Source: an uncultured Spirochaetaceae bacterium (lineage in GTDB: Bacteria; Spirochaetota; Spirochaetia; Sphaerochaetales; Sphaerochaetaceae). From it: a stretch of DNA of 64,000 nucleotides. The stretch is from assembly GCA_944389275.1 (NCBI GenBank), contig CALXLT010000046.1, positions 1 through 64,000 of the forward strand. Direction: 5' to 3'. Position numbers and translations under genes: made by a program. Below, one piece after another: positions 26,189-33,907 of this stretch. Every line of letters starts with the position of its first letter. Position 1 is the stretch's first letter. Below the pieces are notes generated by a model. It made no database searches, was not told where the DNA came from, and worked only from the letters and a program-made list of their open reading frames with translations.

Positions 26189-26200
26189 TCCTGTACAGGA
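26189..26200. promoter_or_regulatory. 12-bp palindrome upstream of short dnaE
   Basis: TCCTGTACAGGA is a perfect palindrome 44 bp before the DnaE start, just upstream of the -35 position for a TTATAC/TATACA -10 near 26166-26160. It is not the same as the TGACA-N5-TGTCA box, though it lies in a similar place. Confidence 0.45.
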
Positions 26201-26207
26201 TTTGTGT

Positions 26208-27506
26208 TCATGGTTCCAGGAAAAGATCGAATGGAGTCTTTCCTGCTTTGTTCTTTTTATAAATGATGTCTTCAGGCAGAAACTTAATCGCTTCCTTGAC
26301 GTCGTTTATGGTGACATCGTATGTGCCTTCGGCAATCATGATGTGGAGCACTGTGTTCCCGTCTCCATCGACATCATATGGATCGGCACCTGCATTCAGC
26401 ATATCCTCGACACAGTAAGGATATCTGCCTGCATAGTAATAGAGCATGGTTCTTCCATGCTTATCCCTCGCATTAAGATCATCCGGAGTGGGCGCAAGGA
26501 TCGGATAATACTGGACAGGAAAGTTCCTTACTGTTGCCATCGTGCATGGAAGGAAACCTTCATCTCCATCACCCCAGCAGCTCTTTCTTTTCGTATAGGA
26601 AGGATGCATCACAGCCTTGAGGATATCTTCATCCCAGCCTTCGTCATCATCTCTACATGCAAGAAGATGGTTCAAGGCTTCAAAGCCCTCATCTGTACCG
26701 GGAAGAAGAACGTTCATGCTGAAAAGCCGCTTGAGAAGATTCATGTCTTTCCTTGGGTACATATTGATTTCTGCAATATTATCCTGGCTTGCAATTGAAA
26801 GAAGGAGGTCGAAGGCTTTCTCATTGTCATTCCATATGGCATGGCTCATCAGCCAGCCGATATCATGCTGGCTTGCTATGCCTTTATCTATAAAGACCTT
26901 AAGAGCGTCCAGCAGTTCTTCCTCTTCTGCGCATACCCTGATGATAGTTCCCAGATTATAAAAAGGATCATCATCATTTTGCTCATTCTCCTCTTCGCAG
27001 AATGCCGTGAAATCCATCAGCCATGCATTGAGATAACCATAGAAGCCCGGTTCGAATATATCCCGAGGATTCAGCTTGAACGGGATCCGGTAATATGAAT
27101 ATCCTTTTGAGAATACATCAAGATAGGCTGTAGTGCTGAATATATGCTCCCTGACAGCTTCTTTCCTGTCTAGTTTCCTTGCTTTCATCAGCAGTGCGGC
27201 AATCTCTTCAGATGTGCCGGAAAATGGTGTGATAGCCGGCCTGTCTGGAAGAGAGAAGCCTATGTCGATCAGGGCTTCGATCGTTGAGATATGAGCCATT
27301 TCCTTGAGTGCGAAATCGACAGGGTATATCTCACCTTCGTTCGCATCCCATTCATGTTCATCAGTGGAGAGCCTTCCTTTGCATGCTTTGATCAGCTCGG
27401 TATCCCCATTCCTGATTGCAGCGTATATGGCTTCCCGTGTTTCTTTTTCAGACAGATTCCTTTTCAAAAGAACCGTTCTGTAATAATCGCTGATTTCTCT
27501 GTTCAT
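26208..27506 (-). CDS. Ankyrin-repeat-type protein, island copy 2
   Basis: The 432-residue protein is paralogous to the one at 21570-22901 over its full length, at roughly a third identity by eye. It shows the shared REAIYAAIRNGDTELIKACKGRL start, GYSYYRIPFKLNP, a LLKRLFSMNVLLPGTDEGF segment, IMHPSYTKR, and C-terminal ankyrin-like units (LNARDKHGRTMLYYYAG, DVDGDGNTVLHIMI, KKNKAGKTPFDLF). A GAGG site precedes the ATG. It is third in a minus-strand operon (Nudix, small protein, ankyrin, DnaE). The pairing of one ankyrin protein with each DnaE suggests a matched partner. The function is unknown. Confidence 0.7.
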   Translation of the reverse strand: MNREISDYYRTVLLKRNLSEKETREAIYAAIRNGDTELIKACKGRLSTDEHEWDANEGEIYPVDFALKEMAHISTIEALIDIGFSLPDRPAITPFSGTSEEIAALLMKARKLDRKEAVREHIFSTTAYLDVFSKGYSYYRIPFKLNPRDIFEPGFYGYLNAWLMDFTAFCEEENEQNDDDPFYNLGTIIRVCAEEEELLDALKVFIDKGIASQHDIGWLMSHAIWNDNEKAFDLLLSIASQDNIAEINMYPRKDMNLLKRLFSMNVLLPGTDEGFEALNHLLACRDDDEGWDEDILKAVMHPSYTKRKSCWGDGDEGFLPCTMATVRNFPVQYYPILAPTPDDLNARDKHGRTMLYYYAGRYPYCVEDMLNAGADPYDVDGDGNTVLHIMIAEGTYDVTINDVKEAIKFLPEDIIYKKNKAGKTPFDLFLEP

Positions 27507-27515
27507 ATTGATTCC

Positions 27516-27788
27516 TCAGTCTAAGGCCCAACCGTCCTCAACCAGCTCTTCGATGAGGTCATACGCTTTGATGAATGAAACAGGCCGCATGTATTTATCT
27601 ATTGCGAAAATGAAATACCGTTTTTCTTTTTCGGTATCAGGAATGAGGGATAATGCCCTGTCAGAGATATAGAGATTTCTGTCAAAGCCTATTGCAAATT
27701 GGTTGTTTCCCGAACATGACTTGAGCATTGCCGCCCCGAAATCCCCGAAATGCTCGATTGTCATTTTCCTCAGTTCTTCACTCCACAT
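27516..27788 (-). CDS. Small unknown protein of the island
   Basis: This 90-residue acidic protein is not recognised. It reads as a compact alpha/beta fold with a FAIGFDRNLYISDRALSLIPD segment and a C-terminal amphipathic helix (FIKAYDLIEELVEDGWALD). The ATG has an AAGGAG site within the end of the Nudix gene, which it overlaps by 19 bp, and the ankyrin gene follows after 9 bp, so it is surely part of the same transcript. No counterpart is seen in the plus-strand half of the island. Confidence 0.6.
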   Translation of the reverse strand: MWSEELRKMTIEHFGDFGAAMLKSCSGNNQFAIGFDRNLYISDRALSLIPDTEKEKRYFIFAIDKYMRPVSFIKAYDLIEELVEDGWALD

Positions 27789-28180
27789 GTTTTCTCCTTC
27801 CTCAGGAAGCTCCTGAGTTCAGCCTTTGTCATGAAATTCATCCCGTCAGGAAGATTGCTGATGCAGAACCAGGCTATCTCCTCGGATTCATAGTTCCTGA
27901 CAGGCGTTTCCTGACTTCCAAGCTTTGATGCATATACCCAATATGAGAAATAAGGCAGCTGGCAGCTGGTGAGGTACCAGGCAGAGCTTATATGGATCCC
28001 CGTCTCCTCGAGAGTTTCTCTTATTGCTGCTTCTAGATAGTCTTCGCCATCATCGAGAGCACCTCCTGGAATAGCCCATGTATGGTCATCGGCTCTCTTT
28101 TCCAGAAGAACATGAATCTCCCCGTGGGGATCCTTCGTGTAGGGTATCATGCCAGCTCCATAGTATTGTCCAAGCCTCAT
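27770..28180 (-). CDS. Nudix hydrolase, island copy 2
   Basis: The 136-residue protein has a standard Nudix box, G-x5-E-x7-R-E-x2-E-E-x-G, in GGALDDGEDYLEAAIRETLEETGI (split here by the reader at GED), preceded by LLEKRADDHTWAIPGG. It shares with copy 1 the YYGAG-IPY start and the C-terminal LPDGMNFMT-K-E-RSF segment, and these shared ends are not part of the general Nudix fold. It leads the minus-strand operon and has an AAAGGAG site. The upstream promoter carries a degenerate copy of the island box over its -35. Confidence 0.85.
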   Translation of the reverse strand: MRLGQYYGAGMIPYTKDPHGEIHVLLEKRADDHTWAIPGGALDDGEDYLEAAIRETLEETGIHISSAWYLTSCQLPYFSYWVYASKLGSQETPVRNYESEEIAWFCISNLPDGMNFMTKAELRSFLRKEKTCGVKN

Positions 28181-28220
28181 CCTTTTCTCCTTTGGATGAT
28201 TGAATTCTATTGCATAAGTA

Positions 28221-28235
28221 TGACATTCCCTGACA
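28221..28235. promoter_or_regulatory. Island palindrome 5 (Nudix copy 2 promoter), degenerate
   Basis: On the plus strand TGACA-TTCCC-TGACA differs from the consensus box at one base of the second arm. On the minus strand the -10 TAGAAT (28209-28204) lies 17 bp from hexamer 28232-28227, so the box again covers the -35. Confidence 0.5.
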
Positions 28236-28331
28236 CGGAAGAAACCAGAGAATAAATAATAGGCCTAGGTTTTTCTTATCAGCCCAAGGGAACAAAAGTT
28301 AATTTCCAGGAAACAATCTACAAAGGAAAAA

Positions 28332-28345
28332 TGCAACATGTTGCA
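28332..28345. promoter_or_regulatory. Operator-like palindrome, copy 1
   Basis: TGCAACATGTTGCA is a perfect 14-bp palindrome followed by GAAATC. An identical copy lies 84 bp downstream, before the DUF4143 ATPase gene. Confidence 0.6.
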
Positions 28346-28415
28346 GAAATCCTTTATTGGTTGAGAGATTTATATTGTTTTCAGTCATGCTTCAGGGTAT
28401 TGTATAAATGAAAAG

Positions 28416-28429
28416 TGCAACATGTTGCA
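28416..28429. promoter_or_regulatory. Operator-like palindrome, copy 2
   Basis: The second TGCAACATGTTGCA, followed by AAAATC, ends 24 bp before the ATPase ATG at 28454. The 84-bp centre spacing equals eight helical turns, as for two dimers on one face of DNA. The frame read from 28415 only extends through this site, so the start is placed at 28454. Confidence 0.6.
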
Positions 28430-28453
28430 AAAATCTATTGCAGAGGTGCCTTT

Positions 28454-29749
28454 ATGGAGATACGCAGGGATTTCTATCTGAATAAGCTTATAAAGAGGAA
28501 GCATAATGGATTGATCAAGGTGATCACCGGTATCCGGAGGTGCGGCAAATCCTATCTGCTTAACAATATCTTCTATGATCACCTCCTGGAAAGCGGGGTG
28601 GATGCCGATCATATCATCCGCTTCGCGTTTGACTCTGCGGATGATCTTCTTCTGATCGGGGAGAGCCTTATTCAGATTGAGAAGGAGAAACGCGGGGTCG
28701 ATCCGGAGAAGTTCATGGCGTATATCCATTCCAAGGTGGCAGATGGCGGGATGTATTATCTGCTGCTTGATGAGATCCAGATGCTTGATTGCTTCGAGGC
28801 CGTTCTGAACGGGTATCTCCGGAAAAGGAACATGGATGTATATGTGACAGGAAGCAATGCAAGGCTGCTGTCCAAGGATATCGCTACTGAGTTCGCCGGC
28901 CGAGGGGACGAGGTCCATATGTATCCTCTGAGCTTCGCGGAGTTCATGACTGTCTATGATGGCGACAAGTATATGGGGCTCTCGGAATATATGCTTTATG
29001 GGGGCATACCCATGGTTGTCCTCCGTGAAGGAGGGGATGATAAGGCGGCTGCGCTGCAGAATCTCTTTTCCGAGATTTATATCCGGGATATCACGAAGCG
29101 CGGCAAGGTGAAGAATATCGGGGAGCTGGAGGATCTGCTTAATATCCTTTCCTCCTCGATCGGCTCCCTGACCAATCCGGAGAAGCTGATGAATACCTTC
29201 AGGAGCGTGAAGAGGTCCAGGATCACTTCCAATACGATCAGGAAATACATCGACTATCTCGAGGACTCCTTCCTCATAGAGCCGGCAGATAGATATGACA
29301 TCAAGGGAAAGGCCTATATCGAGACACCGAGAAAGTATTATTTCTCTGATCTCGGACTGCGCAATGCCCGGATCAATTTCCGGCAGTTCGAGGAGACCCA
29401 TTCGATGGAGAATGTGATCTATAACGAACTTCGTATGCGTGGCTACAGCGTTGATGTTGGAGTGGTGCCGGTTGTTGAGAGGGATCAGGATGGCAATGTG
29501 CGGCGCAAGCAGCTTGAGGTTGATTTTGTCTGCAATCTCGGCTCTTCCAGATATTACATCCAGTCAGCGTATTCGCTTCCGGATGAGGCAAAGCGAGATC
29601 AGGAGATAAGGCCATTCAGGAAGATCGATGACTCTTTCCGGAAGATGATAATCACGAAGGATATCGTGCAGCCATTTTATGATGACTACGGCATCCTGAC
29701 CGTAAGCATCTACGATTTCCTGCTTGATCCTCAGTTTCTTTCGAGATAG
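28454..29749 (+). CDS. AAA_14 / DUF4143 family ATPase
   Basis: The 431-residue protein begins with an AAA_14 ATPase domain: Walker A in GIRRCGKSYLLN near residue 29, Walker B in YYLLLDEIQML near residue 104 and a sensor VTGSNARLLS. The DUF4143 domain follows with YPLSFAEF, and DITKRGKVKN, then a C-terminal nuclease-like segment with RRKQLEVDFVC. This family is abundant and patchy in anaerobes, and its role is not established. A GAGGTG site precedes the ATG at 28454. Two identical palindromes upstream suggest tight regulation. It lies at the right edge of the accessory island and may be an independent insertion. Confidence 0.88.
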   Translation: MEIRRDFYLNKLIKRKHNGLIKVITGIRRCGKSYLLNNIFYDHLLESGVDADHIIRFAFDSADDLLLIGESLIQIEKEKRGVDPEKFMAYIHSKVADGGMYYLLLDEIQMLDCFEAVLNGYLRKRNMDVYVTGSNARLLSKDIATEFAGRGDEVHMYPLSFAEFMTVYDGDKYMGLSEYMLYGGIPMVVLREGGDDKAAALQNLFSEIYIRDITKRGKVKNIGELEDLLNILSSSIGSLTNPEKLMNTFRSVKRSRITSNTIRKYIDYLEDSFLIEPADRYDIKGKAYIETPRKYYFSDLGLRNARINFRQFEETHSMENVIYNELRMRGYSVDVGVVPVVERDQDGNVRRKQLEVDFVCNLGSSRYYIQSAYSLPDEAKRDQEIRPFRKIDDSFRKMIITKDIVQPFYDDYGILTVSIYDFLLDPQFLSR

Positions 29750-29784
29750 GGCAGCTTTGGCAGAAGGTTAAGGGAGCCCTTTTA

Positions 29785-29793
29785 TGCTATCAT
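29785..29793 (+). promoter_or_regulatory. Extended -10 promoter of alpha-mannosidase gene
   Basis: TGC-TATCAT ends seven bases before the ATG at 29801, with no ribosome site between. A leaderless transcript is predicted. Confidence 0.5.
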
Positions 29794-29800
29794 CCCAGCT

Positions 29801-32800
29801 ATGGTAGATAGGAAGAACAGGATACTTGCTTTCATAAGATATCTTGAATCAGAGATATTCGAACTAAGGGAGCCGGTTGATGGCATAAGGATAAAGGATG
29901 CGTCCTATTCGCTATCCGAACGCGTTGTGACAGGCGATGAGGGATGGCGTCCTTTCGATAGGAACGGAAGATGGGGCGCTCCCGATTCCCATTATTGGTT
30001 TGACGCTGTTGTTCCCTGTATCGAAGGGAAGAAGACAGGAGTCTTCCTCTCCACCGGTGATACCAACATATGGAATACGGATAATCCCCAGATCCTCATG
30101 TACATAGATGGCTCGCTTAGCGCGACCTTTGACATGAACCATCAGTATGCCCTGATTGGGAGCGATGGGAAGGAAAGGCGCCTATCTTTCTACGCGTATT
30201 CGAACAAGGCAGATGCCTCCTGCCTGTTCCGCCTTGACCGGGTCGTCCTGGATGAGGGCGTGAAGGATCTTTATTTTGATTTCCTGAATGTGTATGAGGC
30301 GGCTGTGCTTCTCGATGAGGATGACAAGGAGAGGATCAAGGCGTTCAAAGTCCTGGAGGACGCGATCAACGTCCTTGATACGAGATCCCACGAGGCGCTG
30401 CATGATACAGCCTCGGCTGGGTCTGCCGTAATATGGGAATATCTTGAAAATAGGCCTTCTTCCGATGTCACTGTCTGGGCTGTCGGAAGCACACATATCG
30501 ATGTCGCGTGGAAGTGGCCTGTGAGGCAGACGAGGGAAAAGGCCGTGAGGAGCGCGCTTACAGCCTTGAACCTGATGGACAGGTATCCTGACTTCACGTT
30601 CATGCTCACGCAGCCGCAGCTTTATCAGTTCATAAAGGATTCGGCACCGGGATTATTTTGCAGGATAAAGGAAAGAATAGCGGAAGGACGCTGGGAGGCG
30701 GAGGGTGCCATGTGGCTTGAGCCTGACTGCAACATGACATCGGGCGAGTCCCTCGTGCGCCAGGTAATATATGGACAGAAGTTCTTCCAGGGCGAGCTAG
30801 GTACTGGCAAGTCTGAGGTGCTGTGGCTTCCTGATTCATTCGGCTTCCCGCCATCTCTCCCGATGATCATGAAGGATGCCGGCATAAAGTATTTCGTGTC
30901 GACGAAGATCGGCTGGAGCGATACCGATAAGTTCCCCTATGACACGTTCATATGGCGTGGCATAGACGGCAGTGAGGTACTTGCTCATTTCATATCCACC
31001 CAGGAATATGGTTCCTCGTCATTCAATGTCACATACAACGGCATGCAGAATGCCTCCCAGATAGCAGGGACATGGAAGAGGTTCCAGGATAAGGACGTGT
31101 CATCCGATGTCCTCACGTGCTATGGCTATGGAGATGGAGGTGGCGGCCCCACGCCGCAGATGCTTGAGAATACCAGGAGGCTCATGCAGCGTCCCGCATC
31201 GATTCCCGCTGTAAGGCCATGCACTGTCCGTAGCTTCTTCCATGCCATGGAGGGAAGGCTGGACAGGAAGAGGCTTCCCGTATGGACTGGCGAGCTTTAT
31301 CTTGAGTATCACAGAGGGGTATTCACGTCGATTGCGGAGGAGAAGAAGCAGAATAGGGCCGCAGAGCGTGCCGCGCATGACGCTGAGTTCCTTTCCCTCC
31401 TTTCCGGCATCGGGTATCCGAAGGCGGAGCTGGACAGGATATGGAAGACGATCCTTCTCAACCAGTTCCATGATATCCTCCCAGGTTCCGCGATCGATGA
31501 GGTGTATAGGATAGCCTCCGATGAGTATGGCAAGGCAATGGACGAGTGTTCCCGCATAATAGGAAGGGCGCTCTCTTCATTGGGCGGAGAGGGAAAGAAG
31601 GCAGCCGCGGTAAGCACCTCGTCATACACAATCGATGCTGTGCTTGTCTCTGATAGAAGCTGCCCGTCTTTCCCGCTTATGCAGAGGACATATGATGGCC
31701 GCTATGCATATCTTCTCCCATCATTGCCACCAATGGGCTGGAAGGCCTATGAATGCCCGATCAAGCGCGATGATCCTGTCATAACCGGCACTCTTTCAGC
31801 GTTCGAGACACCGTTCTATCGCGTGGAGCTTGCAGATGGCTTCATCTCATCCCTCTACGATAAGGCCGAGGAAAGGGAGATAGCAGAGGGTGGCAAGTCG
31901 CTTAATAGGCTTGTCTCATATGAGGATAGGCCTTTGGATTATGATAACTGGAACCTTGAGGAATACTATGACCAGAAGGGATACGTCTGGACCTTTGAGA
32001 GTGCCTCGATTGTCGAGAATGGCCCTGTGCGTGCTGTCATCAAGGCTTCCTGGACATATTCGAGGTCAAGGATCGAGGAGGAGATCGCGTTCTATGCCCA
32101 TACAAGGCGCATAGACTTCAATGCCGTGATCGACTGGAATGATGACCACGCGCTTGTGAAGGCGGAGTTCCCTACATCCATCTTTGCTGACAGAGCCTGG
32201 TATGGCACGCAGTTCGGGGCCCAGTCCAGGTCGATCCATCGCAACACATCCTGGGACAGGGCTCGCTTTGAGGTCCAGGCCCAGCGTTTTGCGGATATAT
32301 CAGAAGCGGGGTATGGGACGGCGATCCTTGCCGACGCCAAGTATGGCTATGGCGTGCATGACGGGCTGATGACGCTCTCTCTTCTCAAGTCAGGGACATA
32401 TCCCGCGGTCTCTGCGGACCATGGCGTCCACGGCTTCTCTTATTCGTTCTTCCCTCATCCCGGCGATTGGCGCACAGGTGGGGTAGAGCGTGAGGCTGAA
32501 GCTGCCTCCGCCTCCGTTTATATCGCGGAAGGGCTATCAGGGGAGAGATCGTTCATACGCGTGCCGGAGAATATCGCGATATCCTGCATAAAGCGAAGCG
32601 AGGACGGGAAGAGCATCATCGTCCGCCTTTATGAGAATCAGGGGAAGAGGACCAGGGCCACGGTCCTTTTCAGCAGGAGCTACAGGATAATGCGCACGAA
32701 CATACTTGAGGAGAACAGAGAAGAAATAGCTTCTTCGTCTAATAGCGTGGAGCTTGTGTTTACGCCTTATTCGCTCTGCACGCTCTCATTGGAGGAGCTT

Positions 32801-32809
32801 ACCCCCTAG
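29801..32809 (+). CDS. GH38 alpha-mannosidase
   Basis: The 1,002-residue protein is a glycoside hydrolase family 38 enzyme. Zinc ligands appear as VGSTHIDVAWKW (H232, D234) and the nucleophile as D345 in LPDSFGFPPSLP, with EPDCNMTSGESLVRQ and a C-terminal beta-rich mannosidase domain (FETPFYRVELADGFISSLYD). It would release mannose from alpha-linked oligosaccharides. There is no signal peptide, so it acts in the cytoplasm on imported sugars. Length is normal for the family. The oxidoreductase gene follows after 42 bp and may share the message. Confidence 0.95.
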   Translation: MVDRKNRILAFIRYLESEIFELREPVDGIRIKDASYSLSERVVTGDEGWRPFDRNGRWGAPDSHYWFDAVVPCIEGKKTGVFLSTGDTNIWNTDNPQILMYIDGSLSATFDMNHQYALIGSDGKERRLSFYAYSNKADASCLFRLDRVVLDEGVKDLYFDFLNVYEAAVLLDEDDKERIKAFKVLEDAINVLDTRSHEALHDTASAGSAVIWEYLENRPSSDVTVWAVGSTHIDVAWKWPVRQTREKAVRSALTALNLMDRYPDFTFMLTQPQLYQFIKDSAPGLFCRIKERIAEGRWEAEGAMWLEPDCNMTSGESLVRQVIYGQKFFQGELGTGKSEVLWLPDSFGFPPSLPMIMKDAGIKYFVSTKIGWSDTDKFPYDTFIWRGIDGSEVLAHFISTQEYGSSSFNVTYNGMQNASQIAGTWKRFQDKDVSSDVLTCYGYGDGGGGPTPQMLENTRRLMQRPASIPAVRPCTVRSFFHAMEGRLDRKRLPVWTGELYLEYHRGVFTSIAEEKKQNRAAERAAHDAEFLSLLSGIGYPKAELDRIWKTILLNQFHDILPGSAIDEVYRIASDEYGKAMDECSRIIGRALSSLGGEGKKAAAVSTSSYTIDAVLVSDRSCPSFPLMQRTYDGRYAYLLPSLPPMGWKAYECPIKRDDPVITGTLSAFETPFYRVELADGFISSLYDKAEEREIAEGGKSLNRLVSYEDRPLDYDNWNLEEYYDQKGYVWTFESASIVENGPVRAVIKASWTYSRSRIEEEIAFYAHTRRIDFNAVIDWNDDHALVKAEFPTSIFADRAWYGTQFGAQSRSIHRNTSWDRARFEVQAQRFADISEAGYGTAILADAKYGYGVHDGLMTLSLLKSGTYPAVSADHGVHGFSYSFFPHPGDWRTGGVEREAEAASASVYIAEGLSGERSFIRVPENIAISCIKRSEDGKSIIVRLYENQGKRTRATVLFSRSYRIMRTNILEENREEIASSSNSVELVFTPYSLCTLSLEELTP

Positions 32810-32851
32810 GCAGATGGAGATGAACGGCGCAGAATGGCAAAGGAGGAGAAT

Positions 32852-33907
32852 ATGGGAAAGGAATATGGAGTAGGTATAATCGGTACAGGCGCTATCGCGG
32901 CATTCCATGCTATAGCCGCTGAAAGCGTTAAGGGAGCACATCTTGTCGCTTGCCATAGCCATACGCCATCGAAGTGCGATGCGTTTGCAGCAGATCATGG
33001 GAATATAAGAAGCTACCATGACCTTGAGAGCTTCATGGCCGATGATGATATAGATATCGTGATGATCGCGACCCCTCCAAGCTCCCATCTTGAGGAGGCC
33101 CTCTCCGCAATAGAGCGCAAGAAGAAGGCCGTGGTGATCGAGAAGCCTCTGGAGATAAACGCTGAGCGCTGCTTGGAGATGATAAGGAAGGCAGAGGGGA
33201 GCGGGGTGATGCTTGCCGGCATATTCCAGTCCCGTTTCTTCGAGGCATCCAAAGTGATAAAGAAGGCGATAGACGAGGGACGTTTCGGACGTCTTACTCT
33301 CCTGGATGCCCAGTTCAAGTGGCTCCGTACCCAGGACTACTTCGATTCCGTCCCCTGGAGGGGGATCAAGGATAAGGTCGGCGGCGGCATACTGATGAAT
33401 CAGGGCATACACGCCATAGACCTTATGGAATGGTTTGGGGGAGATGTCGCGGATGTTTCCGCGCGCACGGCCCTTCTCGGGCATTCCGGGATCGATGTGG
33501 AGGATACGGCTGCCGCCGTGCTGAGGTTCAGAAACGGCGCAATCGGCATCATCGAGGGCACGTCAGCGTCATATCCTGGGTTCCTGAAGCGCGTTGAGAT
33601 CTGCGGCACCGATGGCTCCGCGATCCTCGAGGAGGAGAGCATAAAGGCATGGCAGTTCAGGGATGAGCGCCCGGAGGATGAGGAGATAAGGAAGCGCTTT
33701 TCAAGCAAGACAAGCTCTGGCGGCGGAGCCTCCGATCCGATGGGAATCGCCGCTGATGGCCACATAGCGGAACTGCAGGACGTCGTTGATGCGCTCAACG
33801 AAGGCCGTGAGCCTTTCATAACAGGCCGTGAGGCGATGAAGGCTGTCGCCCTGATTGAGGCGATCTACAAGAGCGCGGACGAGGGCGGCAAGACGGTAGA
33901 GCTCTAG
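32852..33907 (+). CDS. Gfo/Idh/MocA-family oxidoreductase
   Basis: The 351-residue protein has the N-terminal Rossmann motif VGIIGTGAIAAFH, then IVMIATPPSSHLEEA and the conserved EKP in VVIEKPLEI near residue 95, followed by GGGILMNQGIHAIDLMEWFGG, which holds the catalytic His region of the family. It oxidises or reduces a sugar or sugar derivative with NAD(P). The ATG at 32852 has an AAAGGAGGAG site, while the upstream ATG at 32834 does not. Its stop shares the tetranucleotide CTAG with the stop of the convergent MATE gene. Confidence 0.9.
   Translation: MGKEYGVGIIGTGAIAAFHAIAAESVKGAHLVACHSHTPSKCDAFAADHGNIRSYHDLESFMADDDIDIVMIATPPSSHLEEALSAIERKKKAVVIEKPLEINAERCLEMIRKAEGSGVMLAGIFQSRFFEASKVIKKAIDEGRFGRLTLLDAQFKWLRTQDYFDSVPWRGIKDKVGGGILMNQGIHAIDLMEWFGGDVADVSARTALLGHSGIDVEDTAAAVLRFRNGAIGIIEGTSASYPGFLKRVEICGTDGSAILEEESIKAWQFRDERPEDEEIRKRFSSKTSSGGGASDPMGIAADGHIAELQDVVDALNEGREPFITGREAMKAVALIEAIYKSADEGGKTVEL

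Noticed and set aside
26189-26200. TCCTGTACAGGA as a sixth copy of the island regulator box
   Set aside because: The arms and spacing differ (no TGACA-N5-TGTCA), and it sits about one helical turn further from the -10 than the true boxes. It is listed as a separate palindrome.
28385-29401. A 338-codon open frame on the minus strand
   Set aside because: It lies fully opposite the DUF4143 ATPase gene, which has clear Walker motifs and normal codon use. The minus frame shows no recognisable motifs.
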